DNA of 64,000 nucleotides from Lachnospiraceae bacterium OF09-6 (GTDB lineage Bacteria; Bacillota; Clostridia; Lachnospirales; Lachnospiraceae): contig QUMM01000001.1 of assembly GCA_003435055.1 (NCBI GenBank), positions 62,001 through 126,000 on the forward strand, given 5' to 3'. The translations under genes and the position numbers were made by a program. Positions within the stretch are counted from its first letter, which is position 1. Each line of letters begins with the position of its first letter. Below, piece after piece: positions 1-8,898 of this stretch. The notes beneath the pieces are model-generated. The model did no database searches. It saw nothing but the letters and a program-made list of their open reading frames with translations, and was not told where the DNA came from.

Positions 1-716
1 CTCTGAAAGATCTGCCATGCATGAGCACCATCCAGATGAATCAGGAAAGATGCTGCGATCATCAAGAGCCCTGCCAGTCTTGCCGGAATATAGTTTGCCA
101 CATCATCCAGATACGCAGGAATCCGTCCAAAATACCGATATCGGTCATTCTTATAGGCCACCATGGAATCCATGGTATTGACAGACTTATACATCCATCC
201 AAGGAACGCACCTCCAATGGCCATATAAAACATTGGTGCAATAACACCATCTGAAGTGTTTTCCGCCACTGTCTCCACAGCAGCTTTTGTTACCCCGGCT
301 TCATCCAGCACATTGGTATCCCTTCCAACAATCATGGATACCGCTTTCCGGCTTCCAGGCAGATCATGCTTTCGCAATCTCTTATATACCTTCATACTTT
401 CTGTCTTCAATGATTTGGTCGCCAGGAGCTGCCAGCACATGATCGTCTCCAGTACCAGACGGCAGACCGGATGAATCCACTGTGCCGCCAGAAGCAGTAA
501 CAGCGGGACTCCCGATGAGATTCCAATCACAATCAATGCCATGAGCCACCCCATAACCATCTGGCGGTCAGGCGAATCGATTCTCCTGTTCATCTTTTTT
601 TCCAGAACGCCAATCAGGTTGCCCACCAGCCTGATCGGATGATAAAGGCCTTCCGGATCTCCGATCAGTAAATCCAGTAAAAATCCCAGTACAAGCGCCA
701 GAAGTGATACTTTCAT
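1..716 (-). CDS. cbiB: Adenosylcobinamide-phosphate synthase CbiB (3' part off the left edge)
   Basis: The minus-strand frame opens with an ATG at 714-716 and is still open at base 1, so about 238 residues are seen. CbiB is a membrane protein that attaches the aminopropanol arm to adenosylcobyric acid. The hydrophobic N-terminus with LIGDPEGLYHPIRLVG near residues 17-32 and the motif VAENTSDGVIAPMFY around residue 155 are family hallmarks. It is the last visible gene of the cobalamin operon, 28 nt after cbiA. The missing C-terminal part and any further cob genes lie outside the window. Confidence 0.9.
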   Translation of the reverse strand, partial: MKVSLLALVLGFLLDLLIGDPEGLYHPIRLVGNLIGVLEKKMNRRIDSPDRQMVMGWLMALIVIGISSGVPLLLLLAAQWIHPVCRLVLETIMCWQLLATKSLKTESMKVYKRLRKHDLPGSRKAVSMIVGRDTNVLDEAGVTKAAVETVAENTSDGVIAPMFYMAIGGAFLGWMYKSVNTMDSMVAYKNDRYRYFGRIPAYLDDVANYIPARLAGLLMIAASFLIHLDGAHAWQIFQ

Positions 717-744
717 TTTCTTTTATCCTCGGTTCTGTTTGATT

Positions 745-2139
745 TTATTTTGTTTCCTGATACTTCCTGCATTTTTTCAGAAACTTCAGAATAAATTCCG
801 GACTGGCATAATAATATAAATGCGGGAATCCTGCCATCAGTGTCTCTGTTTCATGAATACACCGCCAGCTGCGGCTGCTAAGAGGCTTTTTAGCCAGATA
901 ACTCTCCCCACAGGAGGTACTGTCAAAATAGTGAAACTCATGTCCCTTCAGCCTGCATCCCTCTTTTGCATCCTCTGCCCGTTCCAGTTCGATATACCCG
1001 AAACGTCCCAACTTTTTCGTACGATAAGCTGTTCCGTCAATGATACCTGCCATCGGCCAGCTGTTGCCCTCCATATCCTCCATCGTCTGATGCAGATACA
1101 TGAAACCGCCGCATTCTGCCATGCATGGCAAGCCTTCTGCCAGTTTTTCCTTTACATCCTGTCGCATTTTCTCATTCTCTGACAATTCCTTTGCAAACAG
1201 CTCCGGATATCCCCCGTAAAAGAGTACTCCGTCAGCCGCAGGAATCTCTGTATCATGTATTGGAGAAAAAGGAATCAGTTCTACTCCCATTTCCCGAAGC
1301 AGCTGCATATTTGCTTCATAAATAAAGCAAAAAGCTTCGTCTTTACTCACTGCAACACGAAGAGGCTGCTTACCTTTCCTTTCTTTTGCAGCGAGGCTAA
1401 GAAACTGATCCATCTCTTTTTCTGCCCGCTTAAAATTTCCAACTTCTCCAGCCGCCTCGCCAATCTTCAGGATCTGATCCAGATCAAGTGTATCTTCCAG
1501 TACTTCTGCGATATGCTGAAGCTTCTCTGAAAGCTGTTCTACTTCCTGAGGAAGAACCAGACCCAGGTGGCGGCTTTCCAGTGAACAGTCTTCCATGCGT
1601 GGGACATAGCCGCATACCGGTATGCCAAGTTCTTTCTCAATTGCTTCTTTCATCCTCGGATACAGCATCGGAGATAACTGATTCAAAATCACTCCGCGGA
1701 TCCTTGTCGGTTCCCGGAATGTCAGAAATCCCTTAATATAAGCCAGTACTGACAGGCTCATGCCTCTGGTATTCACGACCAGGATCACTGGTGTGTTCGT
1801 CACCTCAGCCAGATCACAGGCGCTTGCCTGAACAGAAAATCCACCAAGTCCATCGTAGTATCCCATCACACCTTCCATCACGGAGATGTCGTTGTCCACC
1901 GCATTTTGGCAAAACAGATAACGGGTCAGCTCTTCTCCTACAAAAAAAGTATCCAGATTGCCGGAGCGGGTATGGATCACTTTTTCATGGAACATGGGAT
2001 CTATATAATCCGGACCGCATTTAAACGATGTGACCTTTAAGCCTCTGTTTTTCAATGCCTGCAATATTCCGCAGGTAATCATGGTTTTTCCACTGCCGCT
2101 GGATCCTGCTGCCAACATCACTCTCGGATAATTTTTCAT
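745..2139 (-). CDS. cbiA: Cobyrinate a,c-diamide synthase (CbiA/CobB)
   Basis: 464 residues, normal length. It performs the ATP- and glutamine-dependent amidation of the a and c side chains of cobyrinic acid. The N-terminal dethiobiotin-synthetase-like ATPase half carries a P-loop (GSSGSGKTMITCG, residues 13-25) followed by KCGPDYIDPMFH. The C-terminal class I glutamine amidotransferase half shows GGYPELFA and the nucleophile cysteine in AECGGFMYL near residue 345. The start codon directly abuts the stop of the upstream cbiJET gene (no gap), which suggests translational coupling. Confidence 0.93.
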   Translation of the reverse strand: MKNYPRVMLAAGSSGSGKTMITCGILQALKNRGLKVTSFKCGPDYIDPMFHEKVIHTRSGNLDTFFVGEELTRYLFCQNAVDNDISVMEGVMGYYDGLGGFSVQASACDLAEVTNTPVILVVNTRGMSLSVLAYIKGFLTFREPTRIRGVILNQLSPMLYPRMKEAIEKELGIPVCGYVPRMEDCSLESRHLGLVLPQEVEQLSEKLQHIAEVLEDTLDLDQILKIGEAAGEVGNFKRAEKEMDQFLSLAAKERKGKQPLRVAVSKDEAFCFIYEANMQLLREMGVELIPFSPIHDTEIPAADGVLFYGGYPELFAKELSENEKMRQDVKEKLAEGLPCMAECGGFMYLHQTMEDMEGNSWPMAGIIDGTAYRTKKLGRFGYIELERAEDAKEGCRLKGHEFHYFDSTSCGESYLAKKPLSSRSWRCIHETETLMAGFPHLYYYASPEFILKFLKKCRKYQETK

Positions 2140-4113
2140 TTATGCTTCTCCCCCTGTACAGGAAATGACATAGACCGGATTCTGTCCCATCATCATATGG
2201 TATTTTCCGATCTCTTTTGACTTTCCAACGGAAACCGCTGCGATATCTACTTCTTTTACCGGAAGTGTCTTTACACAGTCCAGAGATTCTGCCACAGTCT
2301 CCAGGGCAATACAGTTGATCACGATCCTTACGGATGGATTCTTCTTTAGTACCAGCTCCAGAATTGTCTTCATGTTGCCTGACGATCCTCCCACAAATAC
2401 ATGAGTCGGTGCCGGCAGACTCTCCAAAGCTTCCGGTGCCAGTCCTTCTACAATCTCCAGATTATCCACCGCAAACTTCTTCTGATTTTCCCGCATCAGA
2501 GCCACTGCTTCTTCCTTTTTTTCTATGGCATAAACATATCCGTCCTCTGCCTGCAGCGCTGCTTCTATCGAAATGCTTCCTGTTCCGGCTCCCACATCAT
2601 AGACAACAGAATCCTTCGCCAGCCTCAACTTTGACAGGGAAATACTGCGTACTTCACTTTTGGTCATCGGTACTTTTGCCCGCAAAAACGCCTCATCTTC
2701 CATGCCGTGGGTGACCACTGTATCCGGATTTGGGTTTTCCAGCAACACCACACAGAGATCTGCAAAACTTTGTGTCCTCAGTTCACTGGCAAAACCAGTC
2801 CGAATCTGCTCTGTCGGATAAGAAAGATCCTGCCCCACATGCAGCACTACCTGATCCATCTGATACTCTGTCAGTTTCTGGCACAGCTCATTCACCATAC
2901 TGCCTTTTCCCAGTAATGCAAAGACTTTTTTATTCTTCCTGATCTTGCCGATCAGATTGGCATATCTTCCATGCTGACTGACCAGTACCACATCCTCCCA
3001 GGACATATGCAGCCGGTCACAGAGATATACGACTGAAGAAATACCAGGGTACACTTCCATCTCTTCTCCCGCAAAGATCTCCATCAGTTTCTTTGCGCCA
3101 CTGTAAAAGCCCAAATCTCCGGACTGCAGCAATGCTATTTTTTCATATTCGGGATGATTCATGACATACTCATAGATTTCCTGCGGTTTGTAGGATACAA
3201 AAACAGGTTTTCCAGGTTCTGCTATCTGTTCCAGCATACGGCCTGCCCCGATTAACAGATCCGCTTCCATACAGGCTTTCTGTGCTTCCACGGTCATATT
3301 GTCCCGGTTTCCCATACCGATGCCGACAATTGCCAGTTTCCGCTGTACCTGAATCTCTTCTTTCTGAATCAGGGTACGAATCACCTCTTCTAAAGAAAGG
3401 CCGCTTTCTTTTACCGGGCGTCCGATTAGTACCACTTTCGCGCCTGCATTTCTGGCTGCACGGATCTTCTCCTCGTACCCCCCGTTCTTTCCGGCTTCCT
3501 TGGTCACCATCCATCTGGCTCCAAACTGCTTTAAAAGAGCTGTATTCAGTTCTTCCGAAAACGGTCCCTGCATGCAGATCAGATGTTTTCCGGTGAAGCC
3601 CAGATCTGCGCAGTGACGGGCTACTTCCGGTGTGGAAAGGACACGGGCAAACACTCTCTCTTCAAACGCCGGAATAGCTGTATATTTATGCAGTTCCTTA
3701 CTTCCTGTAGTCACCAGTATATTACCTTCTGTTTCCTTCAGGAATTCTACTGCCGCTTCCACGGACTCCACGCAGACCATCTCTTCTTCCTCACCGGTCT
3801 GAACAGACGAGCGAAGCAGCCTGATATATTCACAGCCCGCTTCCTCACAGGCCTTTCTGATATTGGCTGATACTTCCACCGCATAAGGATGGGTTGCATC
3901 CACAGTCAGATGTATGCCCTCTTCCAGGATCAGCTGCCGCATCTGGGTTTCATCCAGACGGCTGTGACTGACCTGAAGATAGCTATTTTCTTCCAGAAGC
4001 TGTCCCCCATATTCTGTTGCCACACATACATAAGCAGGTACTTTCTGTCTCTTAAGGAACTCTGCCAGCAATCTTCCCTCCGTAGTGCCTGCAAAAATGA
4101 GAATCTTAGACAT
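2140..4113 (-). CDS. cbiJET: Three-domain fusion: precorrin-6A reductase (CbiJ) + C5,15-methyltransferase/decarboxylase (CbiE-CbiT)
   Basis: 657 residues with three enzyme domains in one chain. Residues about 1-255 are CbiJ/CobK (start MSKILIFAGTTEGRLLA, with DATHPYAVEVSANI), which reduces the corrin ring. Residues about 258-465 are CbiE, a tetrapyrrole methylase fold (AIVGIGMGNRDNMT). Residues about 470-657 are CbiT, a Rossmann methyltransferase with the SAM-binding loop VYDVGAGTGSISIE. CbiE and CbiT are often fused (CobL type); a CbiJ domain in front is less usual. The gene overlaps cbiH by 8 nt and abuts cbiA. Domain borders are estimates from motif positions. Confidence 0.92.
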   Translation of the reverse strand: MSKILIFAGTTEGRLLAEFLKRQKVPAYVCVATEYGGQLLEENSYLQVSHSRLDETQMRQLILEEGIHLTVDATHPYAVEVSANIRKACEEAGCEYIRLLRSSVQTGEEEEMVCVESVEAAVEFLKETEGNILVTTGSKELHKYTAIPAFEERVFARVLSTPEVARHCADLGFTGKHLICMQGPFSEELNTALLKQFGARWMVTKEAGKNGGYEEKIRAARNAGAKVVLIGRPVKESGLSLEEVIRTLIQKEEIQVQRKLAIVGIGMGNRDNMTVEAQKACMEADLLIGAGRMLEQIAEPGKPVFVSYKPQEIYEYVMNHPEYEKIALLQSGDLGFYSGAKKLMEIFAGEEMEVYPGISSVVYLCDRLHMSWEDVVLVSQHGRYANLIGKIRKNKKVFALLGKGSMVNELCQKLTEYQMDQVVLHVGQDLSYPTEQIRTGFASELRTQSFADLCVVLLENPNPDTVVTHGMEDEAFLRAKVPMTKSEVRSISLSKLRLAKDSVVYDVGAGTGSISIEAALQAEDGYVYAIEKKEEAVALMRENQKKFAVDNLEIVEGLAPEALESLPAPTHVFVGGSSGNMKTILELVLKKNPSVRIVINCIALETVAESLDCVKTLPVKEVDIAAVSVGKSKEIGKYHMMMGQNPVYVISCTGGEA

Positions 4114-4837
4114 TCTTATATCCCCTTGGTGTCACCATTCTGCCACCGATTTCTTTTGTCTGTGAATTACCGATAAATACTGTAGTAAACATGTCTACCT
4201 GTGTATCGCGCAGTTCTTTTAAGGTCATCACTTTCATAGCCTCTCCTTCTCTGCCGATATTCAGAACAATGCCGCAGACCGTATCTGGTGACTTATGCTG
4301 CATACACAGATCACAGGCCTTCTGCAGATAGTCATGTCGTTTCTTGCTGGAAGGATTGTACAGACAGATCACAAAGTCTGCTTCCGAAGCCAGTACCAGT
4401 CGTTTTTCGATCTTTTCCCATGGGGTAAGCAGATCGCTTAAACTGATCAGACAAAAATCATGAATCAGCGGTGCACCAAGGACAGCCGCACCTCCTGTAG
4501 CTGCCGTTACACCAGGGATCACTTCTACTTCAATCTGTGGATATTCGGTTCCGATCTCCAGCATCAGCCCAGACATGCCATAAACGCCTGCATCTCCGCT
4601 GCAGATCATTGCCACATTTTTGCCTTTTGCAGCTTCTTCAAATGCCAGACGGCAACGATCCACTTCTTTTTTCATTGGTGTAGTCAGGAATTCTTTCTCT
4701 GCGAAATGTTCCCTTACCAGATCCACATATACGGTATAACCAACAATGGTATCACAGTTTCTTAAGGCATTGGCCGCTCTCATCGTCATCTGCTCATAAG
4801 CACCCGGACCAATTCCCACTACATATATTTTGCTCAT
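4106..4837 (-). CDS. cbiH: Cobalt-precorrin-3B C17-methyltransferase CbiH
   Basis: About 243 residues. It transfers a methyl group from SAM to C17 with ring contraction. The tetrapyrrole methylase fold shows VVGIGPGAYEQMT at the N-terminus and ICSGDAGVYGMSG, the family's SAM pocket region, near residue 78. A longer frame opens at 4867, but the ATG at 4835-4837 has a strong GGAGG (4845-4850) eight bases upstream, so I take it as the start. The 3' end overlaps the cbiJET start by 8 nt. Confidence 0.92.
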   Translation of the reverse strand: MSKIYVVGIGPGAYEQMTMRAANALRNCDTIVGYTVYVDLVREHFAEKEFLTTPMKKEVDRCRLAFEEAAKGKNVAMICSGDAGVYGMSGLMLEIGTEYPQIEVEVIPGVTAATGGAAVLGAPLIHDFCLISLSDLLTPWEKIEKRLVLASEADFVICLYNPSSKKRHDYLQKACDLCMQHKSPDTVCGIVLNIGREGEAMKVMTLKELRDTQVDMFTTVFIGNSQTKEIGGRMVTPRGYKNV

Positions 4838-4863
4838 TCTTTTTCCTCCATCATCCCGGGACA

Positions 4864-5922
4864 TCACAAAGTAAAGTCCACCATATATTCCTCTACAGCC
4901 AGTGCCACGGTCACTCCGTCCCCTGCGGTCTTCCTGCAGATCAGCACTCCGTAATCGCTGCCACGCACTGCACTTCTTTCACATACATTGGATACACCCG
5001 TGACGGATGCCACAAAAGCTGATTCCGTAAAATCCCCTTTTACATTTTTCAGTTCCTCCGCTGTGTAAGTGACAAATTCCACATTCAGATCTCTGGCTGT
5101 TTCCAACAAACCTTTTTCTTCTGCCTTCAGATCAATACTGGCTATTCTGCTGATACTTCTTTCTGAAATATGCTGTTCTTCCAGAACCTTCTTTATCTTC
5201 TCTCTGATCAGTTCTGCCGGTGTTCCTTTTTTACAGCCCACTCCTGCCGTCAGAATTCTGGGAATCAGATGCAGGGTCTGCCTGTACGGTTCTTTATTCT
5301 CATAAACAGAAATGCAGATTCCATTCGTTCCTTCAAACACCTGCCCTTCCTGCCATACTTCCATTTCTTCTGGAATTCTTCCAATTACCGGATAATCAGA
5401 ATAAAAACCGATCTTTTTTTCATCCAGCACATCTGCTGATATTTCCTTTGCATATTTCATACTGGAAATAAATAATCCATTCTTTCTGGCAAAAACATCT
5501 ACTGCAAACCGGCCATTTACATCTGTCGCAGTAGTGATCACCGGAATCGCACCTGTCAGATTCGCCAGGACACCTGCCAGTTCATTTGCTCCGCCCAGAT
5601 GTCCGGACATCAGCGATATGGCAAATACGCCCTTTTCATCCATGACTACAATCGCCGGGTCTTTTGTTTTACTTTGCACAAATGGCGCAATACTTCTTAC
5701 TGCAATGCCAGTAGCACCAATAAAAAGAATGGCGTCCATTTTTTCAAACATTTCACCGGTCCACTCCTGCAACGGCTGATCCAGTATTTTCAATCCATAA
5801 GAAGAGGCATATTTTTTTATCGCATAGCTGTCACAGTCATACCCCTGAAGGGACATTGCTTTGCTTACCATTTTATTTAAACGGCTGCCATGCTGGGTAA
5901 AACTGATCACGGCAAGTCTCAT
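4864..5922 (-). CDS. cbiG: Cobalt-precorrin-5A hydrolase CbiG
   Basis: 352 residues. CbiG opens the delta-lactone of cobalt-precorrin-5A and releases acetaldehyde, a step specific to the anaerobic pathway. The N-terminal domain holds DAILFIGATGIAVR and SLMSGHLGGANELA (about residues 62-122). The C-terminal domain begins near TAGVGCKKGTPAELI (about 225) and holds ERSISRIASIDLKAEE. The start ATGA overlaps the cbiF stop by 4 nt, consistent with a tightly coupled operon. Its presence marks the pathway as the oxygen-independent route. Confidence 0.93.
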   Translation of the reverse strand: MRLAVISFTQHGSRLNKMVSKAMSLQGYDCDSYAIKKYASSYGLKILDQPLQEWTGEMFEKMDAILFIGATGIAVRSIAPFVQSKTKDPAIVVMDEKGVFAISLMSGHLGGANELAGVLANLTGAIPVITTATDVNGRFAVDVFARKNGLFISSMKYAKEISADVLDEKKIGFYSDYPVIGRIPEEMEVWQEGQVFEGTNGICISVYENKEPYRQTLHLIPRILTAGVGCKKGTPAELIREKIKKVLEEQHISERSISRIASIDLKAEEKGLLETARDLNVEFVTYTAEELKNVKGDFTESAFVASVTGVSNVCERSAVRGSDYGVLICRKTAGDGVTVALAVEEYMVDFTL

Positions 5923-6677
5923 TTTGTAGCCTCACGGAATTCTGTTGTAAATGCCGGATTGTATAATTCTGAACGATTGTAATGACTATGTGTCACCACA
6001 TCACCGATAATCATCAGCGCTGTCTTGGTAATATGATTTCTGGCTGCTGTCTCAGCTAATGTTCCGACTGTGCAGACAAATGCTTTTTCATCTTCCCAGG
6101 TGGCTTTGTAAACAATCGCAGCCGGTGTATCTGCTGTATAACCACCTGCAATCAGACGCTGGGAGAGCTGCTCCAGCAGACCTGTACTTAAGAATACCAC
6201 CATCGTTGCTCCGTGCGATGCCAGTTTGGCAATCTCTTCTTTTTCCGGTACCGGTGTACGGCCGGCCATTCTGGTAATAATCACTGTCTGAGATACATCC
6301 GGAAGGGTATATTCCAGGTTCAGTGCAGATGCTGCTCCACAGAAAGAGCTGACTCCCGGAGTGTAATCATATTCGATTCCTTTTTCATCCAGCACATCCA
6401 TCTGTTCCCGGATCGCACCATACAGGCAAGGATCCCCGGTATGAAGACGTACCGTCATTTTGCCATCTTTCTCTGCTGCAAACATAACATCCAGCACTTC
6501 TTCCAGTGTCATCTTTGCGCTGTTATAAATCTCACAGCCCTCTTTCGCATAATCCAGCAGCTGTGGATTCACCAGCGATCCTGCATAAATGATCACATCT
6601 GCCTGCTCCAGAAATGTCTTTCCTCTTAAAGTAATTAAATCCGGTGCTCCTGATCCGGCTCCAACAAAATGTATCAT
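5919..6677 (-). CDS. cbiF: Cobalt-precorrin-4 C11-methyltransferase CbiF
   Basis: 252 residues, full length. It methylates C11 of cobalt-precorrin-4 using SAM. The sequence opens with IHFVGAGSGAPDLITLRG, typical of CbiF/CobM, and has RLHTGDPCLYGAIREQ near residue 98 and YTPGVSSFCGAASAL near 123. It sits one base after cbiL and overlaps cbiG by 4 nt. Confidence 0.94.
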   Translation of the reverse strand: MIHFVGAGSGAPDLITLRGKTFLEQADVIIYAGSLVNPQLLDYAKEGCEIYNSAKMTLEEVLDVMFAAEKDGKMTVRLHTGDPCLYGAIREQMDVLDEKGIEYDYTPGVSSFCGAASALNLEYTLPDVSQTVIITRMAGRTPVPEKEEIAKLASHGATMVVFLSTGLLEQLSQRLIAGGYTADTPAAIVYKATWEDEKAFVCTVGTLAETAARNHITKTALMIIGDVVTHSHYNRSELYNPAFTTEFREATK

Positions 6678-6678
6678 C

Positions 6679-7362
6679 TTATTTCTCCTTTACAATAATC
6701 AGTGAATAGTAGCTTGCATCTTCTGGAATCTCATCTACTGATCTGTGGATTTTTTCTCCAGGCATTCCACAGTTTTCGATCATCACCACATCCTGACCAC
6801 AGTCTTTGAGCATCTTTTTCACTTCTCCCATTTTGCTCGCTGCCTTCATCAGAACTTTGGTTCCTTTCAGCTTTAATGCCTCTTCAATCTGGTAAGAAGC
6901 CGGAATGATATGGAGTTCCTCCGCTTTTTCTACAAGTCCAATGTTCAGCCTTGCCGCTACTGCACAGAATGAAGTAATCCCGCTGACGATCTCTGCTTCA
7001 TACCCTTTTTCCAGAAGCTTGGTATATACATAAATATAAGTCGAATAAACGGTCGTATCTCCTAAGGTAAGAAATGCCACTGTTTTTCCTGCTGCCAGAT
7101 AAGTTTCAATCTTTTCTGCCGCCTCTGTATGACACTTTTCCAGAATCTCAGGATCCTTGGACATTGGGTAATATACTTCTACACATTCTTTATCTGCAAT
7201 CTCCGGAACGGCCTGTACGGTGATCTGATAAGCCACTGTCTCTGTCTTTACCTTTCCGGGAACTGCGATCACATCTGCCTCACGAATCAGACGTACTGCC
7301 TTTAATGTTAATAACTCCGGATCTCCCGGTCCGATTCCGATTCCATATAATTTTCCTTTCAT
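6679..7362 (-). CDS. cbiL: Cobalt-factor II / precorrin-2 C20-methyltransferase CbiL
   Basis: 227 residues, full length. CbiL adds the C20 methyl group early in corrin ring synthesis. Family signatures are YGIGIGPGDPELLTLKAV at the N-terminus, FLTLGDTTVYSTYIY near residue 97, and VSGITSFCAVAARL near 127. A plausible ribosome site (GGAGG within 7369-7375) precedes the ATG at 7362. The gap to cbiD is about 30 nt and holds only this site. Confidence 0.93.
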   Translation of the reverse strand: MKGKLYGIGIGPGDPELLTLKAVRLIREADVIAVPGKVKTETVAYQITVQAVPEIADKECVEVYYPMSKDPEILEKCHTEAAEKIETYLAAGKTVAFLTLGDTTVYSTYIYVYTKLLEKGYEAEIVSGITSFCAVAARLNIGLVEKAEELHIIPASYQIEEALKLKGTKVLMKAASKMGEVKKMLKDCGQDVVMIENCGMPGEKIHRSVDEIPEDASYYSLIIVKEK

Positions 7363-7392
7363 AGCTACCTCCTGTATTTTCCATTCATATTG

Positions 7393-8547
7393 CTATTTTA
7401 AAATCATAAATCTCTTCATCATCTCCTCTGCACCATCTGTCTCCCCGAGGAACCCATGGGCATTGGAAAAAATAATAGCCTCTGTCTGAAGTGCCCCATC
7501 GCAGCGATGCTGCAGATAATAGTGAATCTTTTCTGTCACCAGCTTCATCACCGGTTCTGTCAGATTCTTTTCTATTAAGATATCGATGGCTTCTTCCGTC
7601 GTAATGGTATCTAATATACGTTTTGCCGTCTCCAGATCTGCTCCTGCACGAATCGCCTGAGCTGCCATCAGCTCCGCACGACTGTCCGCATGACGGGAAT
7701 GGGTATTCATAATTCCACCAGATACTTTAATAAACTTTCCGATATGAGCAATGAAAAGGATTCCTTTCACTCCCATCTCTGCCGCCATATCCAGTGTTTC
7801 GCCTACATAATTGCTGCATTTCATGGAATTTTTCAGGTCTATTTCCACATGCTCCCGCAGGAAATCCTCTCCATAGTTGCCCGGCGTAATAATCAGATAT
7901 TCATCACCGTTCGCATGACGCATCTCCATCTCCAGACGGATGCTGGCAATCAGAGCTGCTTCGCTCATCGGCACCACAATTCCGCTGGTTCCAAGGATGG
8001 AAATGCCGCCCTTGATTCCCAAACGTGGATTAAAGGTCTTTTTCGCCACCTCTTCTCCTCCTGGCACAGAGATCACTACTGAAATGCCCCCTGCATAGTC
8101 CAGATCCTCACAGACAGATTGCACCGCTTCCCGAATCATTTCTCTTGGCACCCGGTTAATGGCTGCTTCTCCTACTGACTGCCAGAGTCCTTTTTGGGTG
8201 ACGCGTCCCACGCCTTTTCCACCATCAATCTGTACACCCGGCTGACTGCTTCTGGTCACATGTGCATAGATCAGAAGTCCATGGGTTGCATCCGGATCAT
8301 CCCCGCCGTCCTTTCGGATCGCACAGCTGGCGCTTTTCTTTTCCAGATGTACATCTTCTGTCAGGAGATGCAATAAGATTCCTTTCGGTGTCATCAGTTC
8401 CACTTCTGAAATCTTTTTTTGCAGAAGCAGCATCCTGACCGCTGCTTTTGCAGCAGCCGCAGCGCAGGAGCCTGTAGTATAGCCGCAATGTAATTTTTTA
8501 TTATTCTTCATGACATAACAGTCTTCCAGACCGTTCTTATGCTCCAT
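7393..8547 (-). CDS. cbiD: Cobalt-precorrin-5B C1-methyltransferase CbiD
   Basis: About 384 residues from this start. CbiD methylates C1 in the anaerobic pathway. The conserved LHCGYTTGSCAAAAAKAA lies just after the N-terminus, then DGGDDPDATHG and later GNYGEDFLREH. Three starts compete: a TTG at 8563-8565, an ATG at 8545-8547 with GGAG eight bases upstream (chosen), and an ATG at 8509-8511 that matches the usual family N-terminus best. It is the first gene after the cobalamin riboswitch and so the operon's first cistron. Confidence 0.92.
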   Translation of the reverse strand: MEHKNGLEDCYVMKNNKKLHCGYTTGSCAAAAAKAAVRMLLLQKKISEVELMTPKGILLHLLTEDVHLEKKSASCAIRKDGGDDPDATHGLLIYAHVTRSSQPGVQIDGGKGVGRVTQKGLWQSVGEAAINRVPREMIREAVQSVCEDLDYAGGISVVISVPGGEEVAKKTFNPRLGIKGGISILGTSGIVVPMSEAALIASIRLEMEMRHANGDEYLIITPGNYGEDFLREHVEIDLKNSMKCSNYVGETLDMAAEMGVKGILFIAHIGKFIKVSGGIMNTHSRHADSRAELMAAQAIRAGADLETAKRILDTITTEEAIDILIEKNLTEPVMKLVTEKIHYYLQHRCDGALQTEAIIFSNAHGFLGETDGAEEMMKRFMILK

Positions 8548-8579
8548 ATGCCTGTCTCCATACAAAAATTTCCTGTTAA

Positions 8580-8613
8580 GTAAAAACTACCGCTGACAAA
8601 ATGACAACGGTAG
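8580..8613 (-). terminator. Intrinsic terminator of the cobalamin riboswitch
   Basis: On the minus strand CTACCGTTG pairs with CAGCGGTAG (one G-U) around a 9-nt loop and is followed by TTTTTAC. It lies 15-50 nt before cbiD and is the likely expression platform. Confidence 0.8.
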
Positions 8614-8780
8614 CGTATGATATTCAACATTATTTATCATCAATTATGTTCTGAGAACCGGTTGCCGCAGTTTCACGAACTTCTGCGGTCTGCCCTGGTC
8701 TCTGACTGTTACAGTAACGGACTTGTGAGGGAGTTACACCCTGCTTCCCAGCTTAACAAACCTGTCTATAAGTATAGCCT
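8580..8780 (-). promoter_or_regulatory. Cobalamin (adenosylcobalamin-type) riboswitch leader
   Basis: The minus strand between the promoter and cbiD contains the conserved core: GGTTTG...AAGCTGGGAAGCAGGGTGTAA, then CTCCC and AAGTCCGTTACTGTAA, then the B12 box AGTCAGAGACCAGG. A kissing-loop hairpin follows with stem CCGCAG/CTGCGG (near 8657-8680). The element ends in a 9-bp hairpin (8587-8613) and a T-run, so ligand binding would favour premature termination of the cbi operon. The core match is read by eye from the known consensus. Confidence 0.88.
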
Positions 8781-8799
8781 TTTTTCTTTTTTCTGTCAA
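8771..8799 (-). promoter_or_regulatory. Promoter of the cobalamin operon
   Basis: Minus strand: -35 TTGACA (8794-8799), 17-nt A/G-rich spacer, -10 TATACT (8771-8776), directly before the riboswitch aptamer. Confidence 0.85.
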
Positions 8800-8829
8800 C
8801 AATATGCGTCTGAATTCGACTCTTATTAC

Positions 8830-8869
8830 GTAACTGTTCAGTACCTTCACAGTGGATCTGAATAGTTAC
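8830..8869. repeat. Intergenic hairpin repeat, copy A
   Basis: GTAACTGTTCAG and CTGAATAGTTAC form a 12-bp imperfect inverted repeat around the loop TACCTTCACAGTGGAT. It lies 30 nt past the stop of dut. Related copies occur at 42730-42770, 46285-46330 and (short form) 40362-40388. It lacks a T-run, so it does not look like a plain terminator. Confidence 0.7.
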
Positions 8870-8898
8870 CTTATTACATAGGTTTTGTATTGCCAGTA

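Noticed and set aside
2334..2714. Plus-strand open frames within the cobalamin operon
   Set aside because: They are antisense to strongly conserved Cbi domains, have no ribosome site and show no family pattern; the same holds for other long antisense frames across the window.
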